Below, one piece after another: positions 1-7,211 of a stretch of 64,000 nucleotides of DNA. Both the position numbers and the translations under genes were made by a program. Origin of the DNA: Streptococcus pacificus. Lineage in GTDB: Bacteria > Bacillota > Bacilli > Lactobacillales > Streptococcaceae. The notes under the pieces were generated by a model, which had not been told where the DNA came from, did no database searches, and saw only the letters and a list, made by a program, of their open reading frames with translations. Location: positions 1 to 64,000 of the forward strand of contig NZ_JAENBO010000004.1 of the NCBI RefSeq assembly GCF_016481305.1. Direction: 5' to 3'. Position 1 is the first letter of the stretch. Every line of letters begins with the position of its first letter.

Positions 1-170
1 TTAAAGGTTATACCACAGTGATTAAGGGTTATGACATTACAAATGTTCATCATCCAGAAAAACCACTTCCAAAAACTGGGGAGTCATCAACTCTACTCTT
101 TAGTTTAGTAGGTTTAGTGGTAACCGGCTTAGCAGGTATCTTTGCTTACAAACGCTACGCTAACAACTAA
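1..170 (+). CDS. LPXTG cell-wall anchored surface protein, C-terminal end only
   Basis: This is the 3' end of a gene that begins before the window; the open frame runs from base 3 to the TAA at 168-170. The last 55 residues contain a beta-strand segment with GYDITN, as at the end of Cna-B type domains of pilus and collagen-binding proteins. This is followed by LPKTGE, a hydrophobic stretch and the charged tail KRYANN, a complete sortase A sorting signal. The protein is therefore exported and covalently linked to peptidoglycan. The Cna-B assignment rests on a short motif and is tentative; the sorting signal is clear. A strong terminator follows. Confidence 0.85.
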   Translation, partial: KGYTTVIKGYDITNVHHPEKPLPKTGESSTLLFSLVGLVVTGLAGIFAYKRYANN

Positions 171-238
171 ACATTTTTCTAAATATCAATATTATCAATA
201 ATCAAAAAGTTAAGTGATTTGATAGTTGTTTTAATCAG

Positions 239-278
239 AAAGACTCCTTTACTCTATTTTTAAGTAAAGGAGTCTTTT
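239..278 (+). terminator. rho-independent terminator of the LPXTG gene
   Basis: A perfect 14-bp stem (AAAGACTCCTTTAC with its complement) around an 11-nt loop ends in a T run. It closes the preceding surface-protein gene. Confidence 0.85.
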
Positions 279-359
279 AAGTAAGAAAATTTCAGACCAG
301 ATCGCGACCAAACTAATATCCTTGAAAGTGTTTGGGGTAGTATTTAAAGTGACTTTATG

Positions 360-391
360 AAACCATCTCTGCTAGTGGAGATGGTTTTTAT
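360..391 (+). terminator. second hairpin with T tail
   Basis: AAACCATCTC pairs with GAGATGGTTT around an 8-nt loop and is followed by T residues. It lies just upstream of the promoter of the next gene and probably insulates it from read-through. No gene is seen between it and the first terminator. Confidence 0.6.
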
Positions 392-418
392 TGAGCTGTC
401 AAAAATAAGTGTTATAAT
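391..418 (+). promoter_or_regulatory. promoter abutting the start codon (candidate leaderless)
   Basis: TTGAGC at 391-396 and TATAAT at 413-418 are separated by 16 nt. The ATG at 425 begins only 6 nt after the -10 box, and no Shine-Dalgarno sequence precedes it, so transcription would start at or within a base or two of the ATG. Confidence 0.6.
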
Positions 419-424
419 ATAACC

Positions 425-1489
425 ATGACAATGTTTAAACAATTTAAATCTCTTTTTGCACTAAAGCCTATGGTTGATAATCCTTACCGTGTTTTAATGA
501 TTGGTTTTGCGATTTTTATCGTTTTGATGGTCGGTTATTGGAGAAATGATTTTTTGATTTCTAACTTTGCCTCATTAGGATTATTTACCCTTTTTTACTA
601 TCAAAACCTTCCCATGCCCTATTTGCTTAGGAATCTTGGCATTATCGGTGGGTCTTTGTTACTGGTCTTTCTCTTGGGGTTTTTATCATCCTATTCTCCT
701 TGGTTTTCACCACTAGTAGTTGGGGTTATTGCATTTATTAGTCGCTTATTGACTAGATTGTTTAATGTACATAAACCTGGAGGCATCTTTTTTGTTATGG
801 TTGCAGCCATGGGAACGACCATAGCAATTCCTGAGAAAAAATTAGTGGAAGTTATTTTATTTTTCCTTTTGGGGATTGTGATTAGCCTAATAGGTGCTGT
901 TATCATCAAAAAAACAGAGACTCGAGTAGAAGTAGCTGTACCTCACAATACTTTTAAAGAAAGATTTTTTAAAGATCCTTTGGCACTTGTTGATGCTATC
1001 TTTTATAGTAGTGCCTTGTTCATGTCCGTTTACTTGAGTCACGGTTTACATCTGGGTAATCCTTATTGGGTGACTCTTGCCTGTGCGGCTATTTTACTGG
1101 CTGAAAACTTAGAAGCATTGAAACACCGACATTTACAATACCTAGCAGGTACTTTTGTTGGCCTAGTTGTTGCCAGCTTGTTGTTGGTCTTGCCTTTGTC
1201 TCGAGTACTTTTGATTCTTTTGATTACCATCCTTTACGCTTTGGCGCAATACTATGTTCCAAGAAACTACGCGGTTGCTAATATTTTTATCACTCCGATG
1301 GTTATCTTGTTGTCTGTTACCAATAATAGTGATTTATCGCTTCACTTGTTTCAATCTCGCTTTATTGGCGTTTTATTAGGTAGTTTTATCGGTTTTGGAA
1401 CAGCCTGGCTAATGTGGTTGATGCTTAATCATTACCTAGCGGTTACTAAAAATATTAGTGAAGTCAGCGACGAAGAGAATCATCAGTAA
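425..1489 (+). CDS. FUSC / aromatic acid exporter-like membrane protein
   Basis: A 354-residue integral membrane protein with two bundles of hydrophobic segments (about residues 20-165 and 195-335) separated by a short polar linker. This is the duplicated layout of the FUSC/ArAE-type family. Such proteins are thought to export organic acids or similar small molecules, but the substrate here is unknown. It stands alone between terminators. The ATG at 425 has no Shine-Dalgarno sequence and sits 6 nt from a consensus -10 box; later Met codons (3rd, 16th) also lack one. A smaller relative is encoded at 59936. Confidence 0.75.
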   Translation: MTMFKQFKSLFALKPMVDNPYRVLMIGFAIFIVLMVGYWRNDFLISNFASLGLFTLFYYQNLPMPYLLRNLGIIGGSLLLVFLLGFLSSYSPWFSPLVVGVIAFISRLLTRLFNVHKPGGIFFVMVAAMGTTIAIPEKKLVEVILFFLLGIVISLIGAVIIKKTETRVEVAVPHNTFKERFFKDPLALVDAIFYSSALFMSVYLSHGLHLGNPYWVTLACAAILLAENLEALKHRHLQYLAGTFVGLVVASLLLVLPLSRVLLILLITILYALAQYYVPRNYAVANIFITPMVILLSVTNNSDLSLHLFQSRFIGVLLGSFIGFGTAWLMWLMLNHYLAVTKNISEVSDEENHQ

Positions 1490-1490
1490 T

Positions 1491-1519
1491 AAAAAGTGCC
1501 ATAAGTGTGGCACTTTTTA
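1491..1519. terminator. bidirectional terminator
   Basis: AAAAAGTGCC and GGCACTTTTT form a near-perfect stem with A and T runs on both sides. It serves the FUSC gene on the plus strand and the LXG operon on the minus strand. Confidence 0.8.
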
Positions 1520-1563
1520 TTGTTTATTTAAACGTGTCAAAAGATAGGTGAAGAGCTAAACTC

Positions 1564-2244
1564 CTACCAATTTTCCCACTGGGTAACCACTTTGACATTG
1601 CCATAATCACTAGGAGAATACTGACTGTCATAGAGTGTTGTCCAGTCAGTTAAAATCTTGTCATTCATCAACTCATCGTAGATCCTGTCTAGCTCTTTTG
1701 CACTAATGTCATGTTCTTTGAGATAGGCTTTAATCGCAGATTCTTCTCTAAGATGAGTATTATCCTGTCCTTGTTCAAGAATGATGATAACATCTTTTTT
1801 AAAAATAGTTGTCTTTTTGTTATATTCAGCATAGATAGAAATGATTGTTCCATCAGTCAGTTCTTTTCTAAATGAAAACCCAACGCCTTTATTTGTTTTA
1901 TCAAAAAAATGAAAATAAATTCTAGCATAAGTGTACTGATGAGGTAAAATTTCTTGATAATAAGTGACATAGGGTTTGGTTTCTCTAGTATCATTCATTT
2001 CTACATTTAAAACATTTTTATAGTTAACCGTTACATCATTAAATTGTCCAAAGACATAGCTTCCCTCTTCATAACGCTTCCCAAATAAGTCATAACTGAT
2101 TTCTCCAGCGCCACCGGTATCATAATACATTTCATCAAAAATATTTTGAATACGATTATTGTAATAATAAAGACCAGTAACGGTTAAAGCAATAGTTGCC
2201 AAAAGGCTGATAAGGATAATGACTATGCGATTTGTTTTTGGCAA
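1564..2244 (-). CDS. candidate immunity protein of the LXG module, membrane-anchored
   Basis: A 226-residue protein with a single N-terminal transmembrane segment (about residues 7-27) and a long polar, Tyr-rich extracellular part; no lipobox. I recognise no named domain. It starts at TTG, chosen because AAAGGGG lies at proper spacing upstream, and it begins 12 nt after the stop of the LXG toxin reading frame. The last gene behind an LXG toxin is normally its immunity gene, and an outward-facing anchored protein would suit a toxin that acts at the envelope. The immunity role is inferred from position, not from recognised homology. Confidence 0.6.
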   Translation of the reverse strand: MPKTNRIVIILISLLATIALTVTGLYYYNNRIQNIFDEMYYDTGGAGEISYDLFGKRYEEGSYVFGQFNDVTVNYKNVLNVEMNDTRETKPYVTYYQEILPHQYTYARIYFHFFDKTNKGVGFSFRKELTDGTIISIYAEYNKKTTIFKKDVIIILEQGQDNTHLREESAIKAYLKEHDISAKELDRIYDELMNDKILTDWTTLYDSQYSPSDYGNVKVVTQWENW

Positions 2245-2256
2245 TATTTTTCCCCT

Positions 2257-3138
2257 TTAATTTTGACTAGCTGCCTCTAATTGTTCGATAAAGAATTTAA
2301 CACCTGAATCTTTATAGTTAGTAGCAATATAGTCAAGTTTTTTATCCTTAGAAACTATTCCTGGCACCAAACTATTGAAAATGGTGTTTTTCACCTCATC
2401 TAAATCTTTATGTTTTAAAAATTCTTTTTCTCTGAAGTAAGCTGAAGGCGAGTGTTGGTTAAGTTCTTGATAATAACTAGTCATAGCTTGTCGGTATGAA
2501 ATACCATTATTCATCCGTTCAATAATATTAACTGCATCTATATCAGCTTGGTAATCATCAATCCCCATACTTGGTTTAACATCGGCATCATCTGTTGCAT
2601 CACCTCGCCATCCGGATAACTCTTCAACCGTTTCACGGCCCAAAAGATGTGGTATCCCAAAAATAGTATTTAAATGAGTAGCCATAGTGATAGATTGGTG
2701 GGTAAAGTCGGAATGATTGAAAAAGGCTTTCACCCTGTCATCCCAGAACTGGTCGAAGTTCGCATCGCTACCATAGGTATCTTGATACCTTTGTTTATAA
2801 ATATCATGGTCGGAATCTGAGTCAGAAGATAATCTTTTTTCATCTACTAAGTCATTTTGTAGTCTTAGATTATAACGAAGCTTTTTAGCTTGGTCAGGTG
2901 AAAGTCCGAGTTTTTCAAACAAACCAATCGTTGATATGTCATTGTTTCCAGATAGTAACTGTTCTCGACTATAGAAGAACTGATCTAAAGGATCAGCGGT
3001 CTCCCTCCATTTCCAGTCGTCATAGGTAGCATTTCCCATTAATCTGAGAAAAATGTAGTCTTTTTTCTCCTGGCTAAAGTTGGGGAATTTTTCAGCGATA
3101 TTATTTTTAACTGTAACAATTTGTTTTGCCGTTTCCAC
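2257..3138 (-). CDS. C-terminal toxin part of an LXG effector, cut off by an amber codon
   Basis: This open frame is in the same frame as the LXG gene directly upstream and is separated from it only by the TAG at 3172-3174; the frame stays open through 3171. The GTG at 3138 has no convincing Shine-Dalgarno sequence, so this is probably the second half of one gene (531 codons in total) rather than an independent gene. The segment is polar, rich in Asp and aromatic residues (for example ELSGWRGD), and has no signal peptide. I recall similar central and C-terminal parts in streptococcal LXG proteins but cannot name the toxic activity. It may be expressed by read-through, suppression or not at all. 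Confidence 0.55.
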   Translation of the reverse strand: METAKQIVTVKNNIAEKFPNFSQEKKDYIFLRLMGNATYDDWKWRETADPLDQFFYSREQLLSGNNDISTIGLFEKLGLSPDQAKKLRYNLRLQNDLVDEKRLSSDSDSDHDIYKQRYQDTYGSDANFDQFWDDRVKAFFNHSDFTHQSITMATHLNTIFGIPHLLGRETVEELSGWRGDATDDADVKPSMGIDDYQADIDAVNIIERMNNGISYRQAMTSYYQELNQHSPSAYFREKEFLKHKDLDEVKNTIFNSLVPGIVSKDKKLDYIATNYKDSGVKFFIEQLEAASQN

Positions 3139-3171
3139 ATCAAATCCATATTGGACTATCAGTTGTTGTAA

Positions 3172-3852
3172 CTAGAATTTATCTTTTTTGGTCATGGCCA
3201 ATGCTCTAGTCTCAAAACGACTGGTGAGTTCTCTTGCCCAGGTGTTGTCAGTTAATGATTGGAAGTGACTGTTTTTATCGCTTGAGGTACTTAGTGCTTT
3301 TAAGCCTTTGGTCATTAGTGTTTCAATGTCAGCCAATTCATCAAATAAACCAGCTGAGTATTGATGATAGGAACGAAGATCGTTTAAAATCGTTTCATAG
3401 GTTCTTTTGTTAGCTTGATGTCCACGTAGGAGTTCCAAATTGTTGTAACGCAAGTCTTGTTTAATAGCATTTGGGAGCGTGGCGTTTATCAACAAGGTGT
3501 TACTCATTTCAATTTGAGCTATTTGTCTATTTTCTTGTTCAATCGCTCGAAGAAGTTCATCTTCAGTCCAGCTCTTACTGTCAACGCGTTCGATGTACTC
3601 ATTGGGAAGTTTGAAGATTATTTGAGAGAGTACTTGGGCGTAAAGTTCTCCCCCTTGTGATAGAGGCAATAAGACATTAGCAAAGTAGTTCCTTGCTGCA
3701 GTGTAAGCCTCCCCTTTTAAACTTGATGTGTCTTGAACAAATCCTTCAATGGCTTTTTGGATGGCCTGATAGGCAGTCAACTGATTTTGACAGAGGTCAT
3801 TGACACTGGTTGCCTGCTGGTGGGACTGTTCTAAAAACATGTTAATACTCAT
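3172..3852 (-). CDS. LXG-domain protein (type VII secretion effector), N-terminal part
   Basis: A 226-residue, largely alpha-helical protein without a signal peptide. It contains the LXG signature as Leu45-Lys-Gly47 within a long helical N-terminal domain that in this family docks helper proteins and targets the effector to the ESX/T7SSb apparatus. LXG effectors usually continue into a C-terminal toxin; here the frame ends at TAG and the continuing frame encodes the missing part. The start overlaps the upstream gene by 11 nt, so translation is probably coupled. No esx/ess machinery genes are in the window, so secretion would depend on a system encoded elsewhere. Confidence 0.75.
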   Translation of the reverse strand: MSINMFLEQSHQQATSVNDLCQNQLTAYQAIQKAIEGFVQDTSSLKGEAYTAARNYFANVLLPLSQGGELYAQVLSQIIFKLPNEYIERVDSKSWTEDELLRAIEQENRQIAQIEMSNTLLINATLPNAIKQDLRYNNLELLRGHQANKRTYETILNDLRSYHQYSAGLFDELADIETLMTKGLKALSTSSDKNSHFQSLTDNTWARELTSRFETRALAMTKKDKF

Positions 3853-4201
3853 GATTGTCCTCTTTTAGTTTATTGGTTTCTTTTAAAGTGAGGTATCGTA
3901 ATTCTTCTTGCTTTAATTCCAACTGATGACCTAATCGTCTTAGGCGGATGGTCTCGTTAAAAAGTTTGTCCATGGTTTGTCGGCTTTGTTTTCTAAGGAA
4001 ATGAGCTGTATCTTTTAATTGATGTGCATAACGGCTACGGTAACTGATTTCCCCAACAGCCTGTTCTAATCCATAGGTCATATCGTCATAGGTTTCATAA
4101 CTAGCAAATATTTTTTTGAGGGACTGTTGGTGGTCATCATTTTCTGCCATCTGAGCAAGAACTTGTTTTTCTTCTTGTTTTAGCTTTTCTAGGTTTTCCA
4201 T
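3842..4201 (-). CDS. LXG-associated helper protein (Lap2 / DUF3958-like)
   Basis: A 119-residue, almost entirely helical, highly charged protein predicted to form coiled coils. Its position between a ~90-aa helical protein and an LXG gene matches the lap1-lap2-LXG layout described for streptococcal T7SSb effectors, in which two small helical partners bind the LXG domain as a targeting complex. Its ATG overlaps the preceding stop as TAATG and its 3' end overlaps the LXG gene, so the three are translated as a unit. The family name comes from length, composition and position and should be confirmed by a profile search. Confidence 0.65.
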   Translation of the reverse strand: MENLEKLKQEEKQVLAQMAENDDHQQSLKKIFASYETYDDMTYGLEQAVGEISYRSRYAHQLKDTAHFLRKQSRQTMDKLFNETIRLRRLGHQLELKQEELRYLTLKETNKLKEDNHEY

Positions 4202-4476
4202 TAGTTTTCTCCAAACCGTCTTGCATTTTTATCGTCGTTTTCTTTAAACTGATTAGCAATAAATTGCAACTGGTCAGTAGCACCAATAATCGCTGACTGC
4301 ACTTCCTTGGCTAGATTTTGTGCTTTGTCTATGACAACGTGTGCTTTTTCATTTCCCTTGACGGTAGAGAGAGTATCTTTAACAGGTGAACTCGTCGTAG
4401 ATAATTGAGAAAGAGCATTACCAATCGTATGCTGGTGTTCTTCCACTCTTTCTTGATTACTAATGATTTGCGTCAT
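4201..4476 (-). CDS. WXG100-like LXG-associated protein (Lap1 / DUF3130, TIGR04197-like)
   Basis: A 91-residue helical protein of WXG100 size with no signal peptide, rich in Gln, Asn, Ala and Asp, and first in the LXG operon. Such proteins (SACOL2603-type) pair with the second helper and the LXG domain to form the secreted complex. The start ATG at 4476 is preceded by GGAGAATATAAG. The operon's promoter lies about 35 nt upstream. The family assignment is from sequence pattern plus context; secretion has not been shown. Confidence 0.65.
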   Translation of the reverse strand: MTQIISNQERVEEHQHTIGNALSQLSTTSSPVKDTLSTVKGNEKAHVVIDKAQNLAKEVQSAIIGATDQLQFIANQFKENDDKNARRFGEN

Positions 4477-4509
4477 CTTATATTCTCCAATGGTAATATT
4501 ATTATTTTT

Positions 4510-4538
4510 ATTATAACATAAGAACTTTTAAATTGTAC
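4510..4538 (-). promoter_or_regulatory. promoter of the LXG operon
   Basis: Read on the minus strand, TATAAT (plus-strand 4510-4515) carries an extended -10 TG one base upstream (TGTTATAAT). The -35 region (around 4533-4538) is weak, which is common with extended -10 promoters. Confidence 0.5.
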
Positions 4539-4619
4539 CTATTAAGCCGATGAGTAATGTTCTTATCGTACCAATAGTAGTGACTCTGGATATTAATATC
4601 TATGAAAAAATTATCAACA

Positions 4620-4646
4620 CAAAAGCCCAAATTCTTGGGCTTTTTG
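4620..4646. terminator. terminator downstream of tgt
   Basis: AAAAGCCCAA and TTGGGCTTTT pair around a short loop with A and T runs either side. It ends the tgt transcript on the minus strand. Confidence 0.8.
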
Positions 4647-4653
4647 CATCTGT

Positions 4654-5841
<1,188 letters not shown>

Positions 5842-5972
5842 CTATTCATTTTATCAAAATAAGTCAGATTTGTCATTTTTTGTTTGATAACTCCAATCAT
5901 TAGCGTTGTCCAAAAAAGCATTCTTATGCTAACTGTGTTATAATAAGTTTATCTTTTTGAGAAGGGGTAAAA

Positions 5973-6728
5973 ATGAAACCATCAATCATTAAAAAAGAAG
6001 CCAGAACAACTCTCAAACGCTTGTCCGGCAAGTATCAATTTTTCTTACTACCAGTCTTGTTAACCCTATTTTATATGGGTGTTTCTATGTTTGAGCAACT
6101 CTCAGTAAGTGTTCAAACGACAACAAGTTGGGGAAAAAATCTATTTACACTAGCTCTTAGCACCCTAGTGACTTTTTTTGTGATTTCTACACTTTTAACC
6201 ATGCTAGATGTGATTCGTGGGGAACGCCAAAGCGTCCATTTTTCTGATAGTCAACGGGCTTTTGAAACCAAATTATTTATCCCCCTATTTATTCTCATGG
6301 TAATGAAAAACCTTCTTTTATTTGTCTGGTTTTTTGCCTTTTCTTTTGGCTATATTATGATTTTAACAAGTGGCATTAATCCAACAGGCATTGGTTTGGC
6401 CATTTTATCGCTTGTGATGTTCTTGATTACCCTTTACCGTTATTTCTTTGTTGAACTCTTGTTTTATGAGTATTATCAAAAAAACATAAGGGTTAATCCG
6501 CTTGTATTACTCGCCACCAGCCGACAATTTATGAAAGGCTATAAACGCCAACTGTTTTTCCTTCATCTGAGTTTTATCGGTTGGTATGTTTTGGTGGGAG
6601 TAACGTTTGGGCTAGCCAGTTTTTATGTGCTTCCTTATCTGATCACTAGTAATGCGATTTTTTATGAGAAAATGTTAAAGGAAAAAAGACAATTACAAAA
6701 AATGTCTCTTCCAATTAAATGGATGTAA
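5973..6728 (+). CDS. DUF975-family integral membrane protein
   Basis: A 251-residue protein that begins with a basic helix and has about five to six hydrophobic segments. The N-terminal pattern KKEARTTLKR...YQFFLLP is typical of the DUF975 membrane family found downstream of tgt in streptococci. Its function is unknown. The ATG at 5973 is preceded by GAAGGGG, and a TATAAT-type -10 lies about 35 nt upstream. It ends at a strong terminator shared with the convergent gene. Confidence 0.75.
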   Translation: MKPSIIKKEARTTLKRLSGKYQFFLLPVLLTLFYMGVSMFEQLSVSVQTTTSWGKNLFTLALSTLVTFFVISTLLTMLDVIRGERQSVHFSDSQRAFETKLFIPLFILMVMKNLLLFVWFFAFSFGYIMILTSGINPTGIGLAILSLVMFLITLYRYFFVELLFYEYYQKNIRVNPLVLLATSRQFMKGYKRQLFFLHLSFIGWYVLVGVTFGLASFYVLPYLITSNAIFYEKMLKEKRQLQKMSLPIKWM

Positions 6729-6730
6729 GA

Positions 6731-6778
6731 AAAAAGGCTGTAGTCTTCTCACTAAGAGAAAAACTACAGTCTTTTTTA
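6731..6778. terminator. bidirectional terminator
   Basis: AAAAAGGCTGTAGT pairs with ACTACAGTCTTTTT, with one G-T wobble, between two convergent genes. Confidence 0.8.
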
Positions 6779-7201
6779 CATCTTGAAATATTCAATTTTA
6801 ATACAACGGTTCATGACGATGTCATCGCGGTGATTGTTTCTTAAAAGTTGTTCTGCCTCTTCGTTTTCAAGACCTAGTTGTGCCCAAAAGATGCGAGCAT
6901 CAGTAGTGATAAAGTCTTTAGCCACTTCAGGTAAAAACTCACTACGACGAAAGACATTAACGATGTCTATTGAGTCAGGAATGTCTTGTAAGGAAGCATA
7001 GGTTAATTCACCTAAGATAGTTTTTCCAGCCTGCCTTGGATTAACTGGAATAATTTTATAGCCAGCTTTTTGCATTATCTCAGAAACGCGATAGGCAGGG
7101 CTTTCTTGTCGGTTAGACAAACCAACGACTGCGATAGTTTTACTGTCCTTTAGATAGTTAAAAATGGTTTCTTGATCAGGATTTTGAAAGTGATAAGTCA
7201 T
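6776..7201 (-). CDS. CoA-binding (YccU-like) protein
   Basis: A 141-residue Rossmann-fold protein with the N-terminal pattern AVVGLSNRQESPAYRVSEIM and later IPVNPRQ, which marks the small single-domain CoA-binding family related to succinyl-CoA synthetase alpha. Its physiological role is unclear. The frame is open further upstream into polA, but I chose the ATG at 7201 because AAGGAGATT precedes it directly and the residues before it are not family-like. It lies 10 nt after the polA stop, so the two genes are probably co-transcribed. Confidence 0.8.
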   Translation of the reverse strand: MTYHFQNPDQETIFNYLKDSKTIAVVGLSNRQESPAYRVSEIMQKAGYKIIPVNPRQAGKTILGELTYASLQDIPDSIDIVNVFRRSEFLPEVAKDFITTDARIFWAQLGLENEEAEQLLRNNHRDDIVMNRCIKIEYFKM

Positions 7202-7211
7202 TATAATCTCC

